A DNA stretch of 8,895 nt, from NCBI GenBank assembly GCA_016193195.1, contig JACPSQ010000121.1:1-8895 (forward strand), written 5' to 3'. This document shows positions 1 through 5,769 of the stretch, piece after piece. The stretch's first letter is position 1. Each line of letters starts with the position of its first letter. The position numbers and the translations under genes were made by a program. The DNA comes from Candidatus Omnitrophota bacterium (GTDB taxonomy: Bacteria; Omnitrophota; Gorgyraeia; Aquiviventales; Aquiviventaceae). Under the pieces are notes generated by a model. It was given only the letters and a program-made list of their open reading frames with translations. It had not been told where the DNA came from and ran no database searches.

Positions 1-1
1 C

Positions 2-133
2 AAATGCTACGGCGGGGACATCACCCGCAAGCGCAAGCTCTGGGAGCGGCAAGCAGAAGGGAAGAAGCGCATGAAGCAGTTCGGGAACGTCGAGATCCCT
101 CAAGAAGCCTTTCTCGCCGTGTTAAAAATTTAA
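2..133 (+). CDS. lepA: Elongation factor 4 (LepA), C-terminal end only
   Basis: The first 43 codons visible here, ending in TAA at 131-133, are the extreme C-terminus of the ribosome back-translocating GTPase LepA/EF-4. The signature is the tail reading KCYGGDITRKRKLWERQ, then EGKKRMKQ and finally VEIPQEAFLAVLKI, which is nearly invariant in bacterial LepA and belongs to its unique C-terminal domain that reaches into the ribosomal A site. The GTPase domain and start lie upstream of the window. The signal peptidase gene begins 3 bp after the stop, the classical lepA-lepB order, so the two are probably co-transcribed. The fragment is intact up to its stop. Identification rests on this short conserved stretch but is strong. 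Confidence 0.93.
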   Translation, partial: KCYGGDITRKRKLWERQAEGKKRMKQFGNVEIPQEAFLAVLKI

Positions 134-136
134 CCC

Positions 137-766
137 ATGCGCAAGCCCCTCCGCGTCCAACGTCCCGCGTCCGGCCAACCGAATGACCATCACCGTCGAG
201 CTCGGTCCCCCTCCGCTTCAACACGGCCAGCCCGGTCTCCCTCGGTGTGGCGGGAGAATCTGGAATCGCTGGTCTGGTCCGTGGCGCTGGCGCTGGTGAT
301 TCGGACGTTCATCGTGGCGCCCTTCAAGATCCCCTCCGGCTCCATGCGCGCGACGCTCATTGAGGGAGACCGGATTCTGGTGAACAAATTCATCTACCGG
401 TTTCATCCGCCGCAACGCGGCGACATCATCGTCTTCCGCTACCCCGAAGACCCCAAACGATCCTTCATCAAGCGGTTGGCGGCTGTCGGTGGCGAGACAG
501 TCGAGCTCCGGCAAGGCAAGGTGGTCGTGAACGGCCAACCGGTGGATGGGAGCGGCGTCTTCCAACACACCTACTATTCCAACCAGGGCCAGTACGGAGA
601 GGAGGGTCAGGCGATTCACGTGCCGGAAGGGAGCTTCTATGTGCTGGGGGATAACCCCGCCTCCTCTCACGATAGCCGGTTTTGGGGATTCGTGCCAAAG
701 CAGATGGTCATCGGAAGGGCCATGTGTATCTTCTGGCCGATCACCCGCTGGCGGGCGCTTCGGTAG
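137..766 (+). CDS. lepB: Signal peptidase I
   Basis: This 209-residue membrane serine protease removes signal peptides from secreted proteins on the outer face of the cytoplasmic membrane. A basic, Pro/Ser-rich N-terminal tail (1-36) is followed by one membrane segment (about 42-61). Next come the catalytic serine motif PSGSM (Ser69), the catalytic lysine in SFIKRLAAVGGE (Lys112) and the conserved box GDNPASSHDSRFWGFVP (171-187). The Ser/Lys dyad is complete. The ATG lies 3 bp after the lepA stop without a clear Shine-Dalgarno sequence, so translation may be coupled to lepA. An in-frame GTG at 245 (codon 37) would give a protein starting right before the membrane helix, as in many relatives; the long tail may therefore be partly artefactual. 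The function is secure and the start is moderately sure. Confidence 0.95.
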   Translation: MRKPLRVQRPASGQPNDHHRRARSPSASTRPARSPSVWRENLESLVWSVALALVIRTFIVAPFKIPSGSMRATLIEGDRILVNKFIYRFHPPQRGDIIVFRYPEDPKRSFIKRLAAVGGETVELRQGKVVVNGQPVDGSGVFQHTYYSNQGQYGEEGQAIHVPEGSFYVLGDNPASSHDSRFWGFVPKQMVIGRAMCIFWPITRWRALR

Positions 767-789
767 CAGTGGTGCTTAATGTGGCGCCT

Positions 790-885
790 ACACCACAGAG
801 GCCACAGAAGTTCCACAGAAGCACAGAGCAGAGGTCGTCGAGCTTTTCTCTGTGGCTCTGTGGCCCTTCTGTGATTCTGTGGTGT
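790..885. repeat. Imperfect inverted repeat of CCACAGA units (element 1)
   Basis: In the gap after lepB, the left arm carries CCACAGA at 793, 802 and 813 plus CACAGA at 822. The right arm carries the complementary TCTGTGG/A at 849, 857, 868 and 876. Unit spacing is irregular (about 8, 9 and 11 bases) but mirrored between the arms, and both outer ends read ACACCACAGA or its complement. The spacer is about 18-20 bases. Transcribed, it would fold into one long imperfect hairpin. It could end lepAB transcription, although no T-run follows, or be a dispersed repeat. It contains no open reading frame that looks real. Confidence 0.85.
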
Positions 886-901
886 CTCGGTAGCTCGGGG
901 G

Positions 902-931
902 TTGCGCAGGGGGTTGCCTTCATGCTAGAGT
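902..931 (+). promoter_or_regulatory. Candidate sigma-70 promoter for the lipoprotein gene
   Basis: An extended -10 element, TGCTAGAGT (923-931), lies 32 bp upstream of the lipoprotein ATG. A poor -35 candidate TTGCGC sits at 902-907 with an 18-bp spacer. The -10 matches the consensus at four of six bases and has the TGn extension, which can compensate for a weak -35. The position, just after the inverted repeat and ahead of a strong ribosome binding site, fits a separate transcription unit. It is a visual match only. Confidence 0.4.
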
Positions 932-963
932 AGTGCCATGGGCGATAACGAGAGGAGGAGACG

Positions 964-1338
964 ATGAAACAGGTGGGGGCTCTAGGGATCGCGGTGTTGG
1001 CGGTGATCTTGAGCGGTTGTGAAAGTATGGGGACAGCCGCGCAGTCGAAGACGACGCAGGGTGCGGTGCTCGGTGGTCTCTTGGGGGCGGGGACCGGCGC
1101 GATTATCGGCAACCAATCTGATAAGGCGGGGGCGGGCACCGCGATCGGCGCAGGCCTTGGGGCGCTCAGCGGCGGGTTGATTGGGCACGCCTTGGAGGAG
1201 AGCGAAAAAAAGGCGCAGCAGCAGGCGACCCCGCCAGCGACGGCCCGCACCAAATTCTGTCCGGTCGGCGGTGAGCTGTACGGAGAGGACGTCAAGTACT
1301 GCCCGAACCACGGCGTGGAGCTCAAGTACAAAGAGTAG
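964..1338 (+). CDS. Glycine-zipper lipoprotein with two-Cys C-terminal tail
   Basis: This is a 124-residue predicted lipoprotein. The signal peptide ends in a lipobox, LSGC, with the lipidated cysteine at residue 19. Residues about 32-76 are a double glycine zipper (GAVLGGLLGAGTGAIIG, then GAGTAIGAGLGALSGGLIG), as in the Rick_17kDa_Anti / YMGG-type families whose paired helices associate with or insert into membrane. A charged stretch (EESEKK) and an Ala/Pro/Thr linker lead to a C-terminal segment with two similar halves, FCPVGGEL and YCPNHGVEL, which resembles a reduced zinc ribbon. The start is fixed by AGGAGG at 953-958, five bases before the ATG. The protein probably sits in the outer membrane or periplasm. 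The class is clear, but the specific function is unknown. Confidence 0.85.
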   Translation: MKQVGALGIAVLAVILSGCESMGTAAQSKTTQGAVLGGLLGAGTGAIIGNQSDKAGAGTAIGAGLGALSGGLIGHALEESEKKAQQQATPPATARTKFCPVGGELYGEDVKYCPNHGVELKYKE

Positions 1339-1340
1339 CA

Positions 1341-1465
1341 TCCAGCGGATAGCGTGCAGCGTATAGACAGGCAAGGCTGTCCCGAATGTTCCAACTGCTC
1401 GGAGCGGTTCTTGTTGGGTTCAGGGTGGCCTGCCTATCCGCTAGACGCTGAACGCTGTACGCTAG
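1341..1465. repeat. Inverted repeat of AGCGNNN heptads (element 2)
   Basis: The left arm (1344-1371) reads as exact 7-base units AGCGGAT, AGCGTGC, AGCGTAT and AGACAGG. The right arm (about 1429-1465) is the complement series ATCCGCT, AGACGCT, GAACGCT, GTACGCT followed by AG. The arms are imperfect inverted copies around a spacer of about 53 bases that itself contains a smaller dyad near 1390-1418. The right arm ends at the base before the pgsA ATG, so the element forms the whole intergenic region between the lipoprotein and pgsA, apart from two bases. No promoter-like sequence or ribosome binding site stands out inside it. Confidence 0.85.
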
Positions 1466-2008
1466 ATGAGCCTGGCCAATAAGGTCTCGGTATTTCGGAT
1501 CTTATTGGTCCCGGCCATCGTCGCGTCACTCCTCTACTATCATCCCCATCGGGATTGGCTCCGGTTTGTGGCGTTGGGGCTCTTCGTCTTGGGGATCGCC
1601 TCGGATGCCATCGACGGGTTTCTCGCCCGTTGGCAGAACCAGCAGACAGAGCTGGGGACGCTCCTGGACCCGATCGCGGATAAGTTCCTGATCCTCAGCG
1701 CCCTGATCAGTTGCTCGACCATCGAAGGGCTGCCGACGTGGATGCGCATCCCGGCCTGGTTTAACCTGGTCGTCATCAGTCGGGATGTCCTGCTCGTGGC
1801 GGGAACGGTGGTCCTGTTCGCGATACAGGGCCGATGGAGCGTCCGGCCGAGCCGACTGGGGAAGTGGGCGACCTTTGCTCAGATGCTGGTCATCCCCGCC
1901 GTCCTGCTCGGCCTCCCACTCAAGACCCCGCTTGTGGTGATCGCGGCCATTCTGTCCGTGCTCTCCGCGGTCAGTTACGTCCGCATGGGCATCCGCGTCC
2001 TCGGGTGA
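1466..2008 (+). CDS. pgsA: CDP-alcohol phosphatidyltransferase, probable phosphatidylglycerophosphate synthase
   Basis: This 180-residue integral membrane enzyme probably transfers the phosphatidyl group from CDP-diacylglycerol to glycerol-3-phosphate, the first committed step to phosphatidylglycerol and cardiolipin. It has the full CDP-alcohol phosphotransferase signature, D47xxDGxxAR(x8)GxxxD(x3)D, ending at Asp72, which holds the catalytic divalent metals. Around it are several hydrophobic helices (about 9-24, 32-48, 74-86, 98-120, 136-150 and 153-170). The N-terminus LANKVSVFRILLVP matches the PgsA-type 'PNxLTxxR' start, which supports the ATG at 1466 although no Shine-Dalgarno sequence is seen. 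Length is normal for PgsA. The segment ISRDVLLVAG replaces the more usual PgsA 'REF' motif, so another CDP-alcohol acceptor cannot be excluded. PlsY, encoded downstream, acts in the same pathway. Confidence 0.82.
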   Translation: MSLANKVSVFRILLVPAIVASLLYYHPHRDWLRFVALGLFVLGIASDAIDGFLARWQNQQTELGTLLDPIADKFLILSALISCSTIEGLPTWMRIPAWFNLVVISRDVLLVAGTVVLFAIQGRWSVRPSRLGKWATFAQMLVIPAVLLGLPLKTPLVVIAAILSVLSAVSYVRMGIRVLG

Positions 2009-2020
2009 CGAACGTCAGCC

Positions 2021-2136
2021 CGACGTCTGTCCACGGTCCACCGTCCACAGCAAGAGATCAACAGCCTTCGTTGAACAGCGATCCAGGGGGAATCCGTGAA
2101 CAGTGGACCGTCGGCCGTGGACGAGACAGTCGATGG
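2021..2136. repeat. Inverted repeat of GTCCACN heptads (element 3)
   Basis: The left arm has three adjacent 7-base units: GTCCACG (2029), GTCCACC (2036) and GTCCACA (2043). The right arm carries AGTGGAC, CGTCGGC and CGTGGAC (2102-2122), their complement, again in exact heptad phase. Flanks outside the heptads also pair (CGAC-GTCT at 2021-2028 against AGACAGTCG at 2125-2133). The spacer is about 52 bases. It fills most of the gap between pgsA and der and ends 15 bp before the der start codon. It has the same architecture as the two elements upstream but a different unit sequence. Confidence 0.85.
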
Positions 2137-2150
2137 TGTGAAGAGGCGAG

Positions 2151-3515
2151 ATGAGCGTATCAGAGATCCAGCGGCCCGTGATTGTGATTGTGGGGCGGCC
2201 CAACGTTGGCAAATCCACGCTATTCAACCGCTTCGTGGGACGGCGCAAAGCCATCGTCGCTTCGACGCGAGGGACGACGCGTGATCGGCTCTACGGCCCG
2301 ATCGAGTGGCGGGGTGTCCGGCTGACGCTGGTGGATACCGGCGGATTTGAGTTTGCGAAACATGAGGGTATGGCCGCAGCGGTGCAGGACCACCTCCGCC
2401 GCGCCCTCCAGGAGGCCGATGGGTTCGTGCTCATCTGCGATGCGCAGGAAGGTCTGGTGCCGGCGGACGAGATGATCCTTGAACACCTGCGCAAAACCGG
2501 CAAACCCATTCTCCTGGCGGCCAATAAAGCCGACCACCGGCTGGCGGTCCCGCCGGAGTTCTTTTCTCTCGGCGTCGCGGAGGCGTATCCGGTCTCGGCG
2601 CTCCATGGAAGGGGGACGCTCGAGCTGCTCGACCAGCTGGCGGAGCGTTTCTCGAGTTCAGCGTCCTGCCAGGCGGCGTCATCCCCCGACGCATCCACCG
2701 CTCAAGGAATCCCCACGCTGGCCATCGTCGGCCGGCAGAACGTCGGGAAGTCCTCGCTCCTCAACGCCCTCCTGCGGGAGGAGCGCGTGATCGTCAGCGA
2801 GGCTCCTGGGACCACACGCGACGCGATTGATACGCACCTGATGGTCAACGGCGAACCCGTGATCCTCGTGGACACCGCAGGGTTGAGGCACCGGCGGAAG
2901 GTCAGAGACCCGATCGATTTTGCGTCGATGGCCCGAACCATCGAAGCCCTCAATCGCTGCGACGTGGCGCTCGTCGTGTTGGACGCAACCCAGGGCGTGA
3001 CTCGTGACGACCAGCGCATCATGGCGCAGGTCTATGAGCGAGGGCGGGGCTGTCTCCTCTTACTGAACAAGTGGGACCTCATGAGGGAGCGCGGCGCCTC
3101 TTCAGCGCGGGCCACCGAGCGAACGCTGATCGAGGCGGTCCATCGCGCCGTTCCTGCGGCGACGCGGTGGGCGCCGGTGCTGCCCATCTCCGCGAAGACC
3201 GGCTTCCACGTCTCGCAAGGTCTCACGGGTGCGCTGGGGGTGTTTCGGGCTCTGCAGCGCAGGGTCCCTGATGCGGAATGCTTCGCGCTGCTGGAGGCGG
3301 CGTGGCGCCTGCAGCCCCCTCCGCGATTCCGGGGACGTGTGGTCCGACTACAGCAGGCCTATTGGGTGCCGGGTCGGCCCGTCCGGGTGGAGATCAGAAC
3401 ACGTCCCGTTGGGTGGTTGCCGCGTTCCTACCAGCACTATCTGCTCAGGCGTCTCTACGCCGACCGGCGACTCGCGGGCGTCCCGATTCAACTGATCATG
3501 AAAGATGCCGCATAG
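2151..3515 (+). CDS. der: GTPase Der (EngA), ribosome assembly factor
   Basis: Der is a cytoplasmic tandem-GTPase required for maturation of the large ribosomal subunit. The 454 residues show G domain 1 with GRPNVGKS (15-22), DTGG (62-65) and NKAD (125-128). A short Ser/Ala-rich linker (about 168-186) follows. G domain 2 then has GRQNVGKS (194-201), DTAG (241-244), NKWD (306-309) and SAK (347-349). The C-terminal KH-like domain follows (about 370-454, with LPRSYQHYLLRRL and GVPIQLI). Both nucleotide sites look intact. The KH-like domain is recognisable but diverges from the usual pattern at 400-420, where the common 'YATQ...PPxF' stretch reads QQAYWVPGRPVRVEIR. The start follows a modest GAGG at 2143-2146. 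The plsY start overlaps its last 11 bases, so the two are translationally linked. Confidence 0.97.
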   Translation: MSVSEIQRPVIVIVGRPNVGKSTLFNRFVGRRKAIVASTRGTTRDRLYGPIEWRGVRLTLVDTGGFEFAKHEGMAAAVQDHLRRALQEADGFVLICDAQEGLVPADEMILEHLRKTGKPILLAANKADHRLAVPPEFFSLGVAEAYPVSALHGRGTLELLDQLAERFSSSASCQAASSPDASTAQGIPTLAIVGRQNVGKSSLLNALLREERVIVSEAPGTTRDAIDTHLMVNGEPVILVDTAGLRHRRKVRDPIDFASMARTIEALNRCDVALVVLDATQGVTRDDQRIMAQVYERGRGCLLLLNKWDLMRERGASSARATERTLIEAVHRAVPAATRWAPVLPISAKTGFHVSQGLTGALGVFRALQRRVPDAECFALLEAAWRLQPPPRFRGRVVRLQQAYWVPGRPVRVEIRTRPVGWLPRSYQHYLLRRLYADRRLAGVPIQLIMKDAA

Positions 3516-4158
3516 CCTGCCCCCCCTGATTGTCGCGCTCGCGGGGTCCTACCTCGTCGGCTCGCTTCCGACAGGCTACCTCGTCGTCCGATGGCTCAAG
3601 CGCATCGACCTGCGGACCATCGGCAGCGGGAATGTCGGCGCGACCAACGTGAGCCGCGCGGCAGGCGCAGGAGCGGGCAGTATCGTGCTGCTCATGGATA
3701 TCGCCAAAGGGCTCATCGCGGTCTTGGGGCTTGCCCCCTGGCTGATTCAACCGATGACGCCGGCGGCTCAACTTGGCTGCGGTCTTGCGGCGGTCGTCGG
3801 ACACGCCTTTCCCGTCTTTCTCAAGTTTCAAGGGGGCAAAGGGGTGGCGACAACCATCGGCGTCCTGGGGGGGGTGATGCCGTTGATTGCGGCGCTGTGC
3901 CTCGGGGTCTGGCTGATCTGCTTCCTGCTGTGGCGATACGTCTCGGTGGGATCGCTGGCAGCGGCGGTGACGCTCCCCATTGCAGAGATTGCAGCTCACC
4001 GGCCATTGGCAGAGGTCCTCCTGGGGGCCGCGCTCGCGCTGCTGATCGTCGCGCGGCATCGCTCCAACATCGAGCGGCTGGTGCAGGGGACGGAGCATCG
4101 GTTTGGACGGGCTGCAGACAGGGCAACAGGGGCAACCCCCGGGGCAAGAAGGGGTTGA
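3505..4158 (+). CDS. plsY: Acyl-phosphate:glycerol-3-phosphate acyltransferase PlsY
   Basis: PlsY transfers the acyl group from acyl-phosphate to sn-glycerol-3-phosphate in the cytoplasmic membrane, giving lysophosphatidic acid, the first step of phospholipid synthesis. The 217 residues contain the three cytosolic PlsY motifs: GSGNVGATN (40-48), VGHAFPVFLKFQGGKGVAT (98-116, the phosphate loop) and HRSNIERLVQGTE (185-197). Hydrophobic helices at about 7-27, 58-80, 86-101, 118-143, 146-164 and 168-184 fit the polytopic fold. A Gly/Ala/Arg-rich tail of about 18 residues extends past motif 3. The start lies inside the end of der, an 11-bp overlap in another frame. The enzyme's product feeds the pathway in which PgsA, encoded just upstream of der, acts later. 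Confidence 0.96.
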   Translation: MPHSLPPLIVALAGSYLVGSLPTGYLVVRWLKRIDLRTIGSGNVGATNVSRAAGAGAGSIVLLMDIAKGLIAVLGLAPWLIQPMTPAAQLGCGLAAVVGHAFPVFLKFQGGKGVATTIGVLGGVMPLIAALCLGVWLICFLLWRYVSVGSLAAAVTLPIAEIAAHRPLAEVLLGAALALLIVARHRSNIERLVQGTEHRFGRAADRATGATPGARRG

Positions 4159-4184
4159 CGACGTGAGGCTTGTTGAAATACAAT

Positions 4185-4188
4185 AGGA
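4185..4188 (+). promoter_or_regulatory. Ribosome binding site that decides the SPOR-protein start
   Basis: AGGA at 4185-4188 lies eight bases before the ATG at 4197. The competing in-frame TTG at 4170 has GAGG only one base upstream (4165-4168), too close to work normally. This favours the ATG and the shorter 203-residue protein. Confidence 0.55.
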
Positions 4189-4196
4189 CGTCTCCG

Positions 4197-4808
4197 ATGC
4201 CAGACACAGAGCACCAGTTAGAGCTGTTTGACGTCGTGGGTCGGCCAGGGCGAGTGTCTCGTCAGGAGACGCTTGGTCGATTCCTGCTCCATGCGCGCTA
4301 CGATCAACTTGTCTTGGCCGGGATCGGGAGCCTCATCGGGCTGACGGTGGTCTTTGCCTGTGGAGTAGAGCGCGGTAAGCAATTCGCCAGAGCTGAGCAG
4401 GCCGCGCTCGCCCACCAAGAACGCACGGCTCCACAGCCGTCGATGGCCGGGGCGGGGAAGCTGCCAGCGGCGAACCAGCCGCTTCCCGCTGTGCCACCGG
4501 CGGTAACGGGAGCGCAGAAGTCCGTGCCTGTTCCAGCGTCAACCCCTCAGGCTCCGAAGGCGAAGGAGCCGAGGCAACCGGCGTTCGGCAAATCGCGCTA
4601 CGCGGTGCAAGTCGTCACCTACAGCCGTCCAGTGCTGGCGAAACAGGAGTTGCAACGGTTGAAGGGGCGCGGGGAGACGGCCTTTCTCGTAATGCGCGAG
4701 GGCCGGACGAGCGTGTACGTCGGGCCGTTTCCGAGTAAGCTGCACGCCGATCGGAAACTGACGAAGTTGAGATCGTGGTACCAGGACTGCTTTGTCAGAA
4801 CGTTATAA
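4197..4808 (+). CDS. SPOR-domain single-pass membrane protein
   Basis: This 203-residue protein (counting from the ATG at 4197) has a cytoplasmic N-terminus of about 35 residues, one membrane helix (about 36-57, LVLAGIGSLIGLTVVFACGV), a Pro/Ala-rich periplasmic linker (about 78-130) and a C-terminal SPOR domain (about 132-203). The SPOR domain is seen in YAVQVVTYSRPVLAKQELQRL, FLVMREGRTSVYVGPF and the final helix and strand. SPOR domains bind denuded glycan strands of septal peptidoglycan, so a role in division or envelope remodelling is likely; which protein it corresponds to cannot be told. An upstream TTG at 4170 would add nine residues, but its ribosome binding site is badly spaced. It sits between plsY and the small basic protein gene, 38 and 14 bp away, in one probable operon. 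Confidence 0.85.
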   Translation: MPDTEHQLELFDVVGRPGRVSRQETLGRFLLHARYDQLVLAGIGSLIGLTVVFACGVERGKQFARAEQAALAHQERTAPQPSMAGAGKLPAANQPLPAVPPAVTGAQKSVPVPASTPQAPKAKEPRQPAFGKSRYAVQVVTYSRPVLAKQELQRLKGRGETAFLVMREGRTSVYVGPFPSKLHADRKLTKLRSWYQDCFVRTL

Positions 4809-4822
4809 CCACGTGGTCCGAG

Positions 4823-5059
4823 ATGTCGATTCACACATCACTCCGATCGTCTGGGCGCGCTGCGGCGTCAGCCCGTAACGTCTTGAAGCGGCACGAGCGT
4901 GTGCGTGTCTTGCTCGCGCAGGGCTTGTGGGCTGAGGGGCGTTCCGTGTTCGGCCTGCCGAAAATCAAGCAGATGAAGATGAAGACCCGCAAGGCGGCCG
5001 CCAAAGAGAAAGAAGAGACACCCGCAGAGAAGTCTCCCGCAGCGCCATCACCGTCATAG
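4823..5059 (+). CDS. Small basic protein (TIGR04137-like), possible ribosome-associated protein
   Basis: This 78-residue, very basic protein begins MSIHTSLRSSGRAAASARNV and continues LKRHERVRVLLAQGLWAEGRS then VFGLPKIKQMKMK. From memory this matches the 'small basic protein' family described for Chlamydiae, Verrucomicrobia, Planctomycetes and some other phyla (MSIHxSL...RNVLxRxER...G.W..G.SVFGLPKxK), which has been suspected of association with the ribosome or rRNA. The conserved core covers residues 1-54. A low-complexity Lys/Glu/Pro/Ala tail (55-78) follows, longer than I expect for the family. The ATG at 4823 is chosen because the family starts MSIH; an upstream in-frame start at 4775 would overlap the SPOR gene. 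It lies in the der operon, 8 bp before nnrE, which fits a translation-linked role. The biochemical function is unknown. Confidence 0.82.
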   Translation: MSIHTSLRSSGRAAASARNVLKRHERVRVLLAQGLWAEGRSVFGLPKIKQMKMKTRKAAAKEKEETPAEKSPAAPSPS

Positions 5060-5067
5060 CGCGGCGA

Positions 5068-5769
5068 ATGGTAAAGCCGCCGCATCAGAGCCGAGCACCC
5101 CGCGTCGTTTCTGTGGCCAAGATGCAGCAGATTGACGCGGAAGCCATCGAGACGATCGGCGTCCCTCGGCTGCTCCTCATGGAACACGCGGGTCTGGCGG
5201 TGGCGCGTGCCGCCAGGACGCTGACGGCTCCCTCCGCCGGCCCGATCCTCGTGTGCTGCGGCGCGGGTTTCAATGGTGGCGATGGGCTCGCCGCGGCGCG
5301 TCACCTCCACGAATGGGGTTATCCCCTCCATCTGCTCGTGGCCGGATCGCTCACCCATCTGCGCGCGGAGCCGGCGACCTACGCGACGATCTTGCAGCGG
5401 CTCAACCTACCACTGCTAGAAGTGCCGGACACGAAACGCTTGCCTCAGGTGGAGCGTCCTCTAGAAGAGTGCGTTCTCATCATCGACGCGCTGCTGGGCA
5501 TTGGGACGCGGGGCACAGTGCGGGAGCCCATCGCCTCGCTCATTGCCTGCGTGAACCACTCAGGAAAACCCGTCATCGCGGTTGATCTCCCTTCCGGTCT
5601 GGACGGCGACACCGGCTTGGCCCAGGGGCCGGCCGTCAAGGCTACCGTCACGGTCGCCCTTGGCCTACCCAAACAAGGCTGTTTCGCGGGCGCGGGGCCC
5701 TCCTACGCTGGGTCGGTGATCGTGGATTCCATCACGATTCCTCGCACCCTCCTTGAGGAGATGGGATGA
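5068..5769 (+). CDS. nnrE: NAD(P)H-hydrate epimerase, YjeF N-terminal domain only
   Basis: NnrE interconverts the R and S forms of damaged, hydrated NAD(P)H so that a dehydratase can repair them. The 233 residues are one YjeF_N domain: the opening helix (VVSVAKMQQIDAEAIE, 13-28), the glycine motif GAGFNGGDG (65-73), IIDALLGIGTRG (138-149) and VDLPSGLDGDTG (172-183). The usual first motif is GxGNNGGDG; here the first Asn is Phe68. The C-terminal ADP-dependent dehydratase domain found in fused Nnr proteins is absent, and no dehydratase gene is seen in the window. About 12 residues precede the family's normal beginning. The gene lies 8 bp after the small basic protein gene and overlaps aroB by four bases. 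Membership is secure. Confidence 0.9.
   Translation: MVKPPHQSRAPRVVSVAKMQQIDAEAIETIGVPRLLLMEHAGLAVARAARTLTAPSAGPILVCCGAGFNGGDGLAAARHLHEWGYPLHLLVAGSLTHLRAEPATYATILQRLNLPLLEVPDTKRLPQVERPLEECVLIIDALLGIGTRGTVREPIASLIACVNHSGKPVIAVDLPSGLDGDTGLAQGPAVKATVTVALGLPKQGCFAGAGPSYAGSVIVDSITIPRTLLEEMG

Noticed and set aside
790..885. CRISPR-like array from repeated CCACAGA units
   Set aside because: Units are only 7 bases, spacers 1-4 bases, and the two halves are inverted; there are no long identical repeats, unique spacers or cas genes.
741..1394. Long minus-strand open frame (217 codons) across the lipoprotein and repeat element 1
   Set aside because: It is antisense to the well-supported lipoprotein gene, crosses the inverted repeat, and its protein resembles no family; high GC makes such shadows common.
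2151..3515. Der as a possibly degraded gene because of its divergent KH-like domain
   Set aside because: Length, both sets of GTPase motifs and the closing LPRSYQHYL segment are intact, so it reads as a normal lineage variant.
3496..4098. Minus-strand open frame of 200 codons opposite plsY
   Set aside because: PlsY motifs on the plus strand are unambiguous; the antisense product is Arg/Gln/Asp-rich with no family features.
4103..4160. GGGGCAA-type repeats at the end of plsY as another heptad element
   Set aside because: There are only a few loosely similar G-rich stretches within the coding tail of plsY and no opposed arm.
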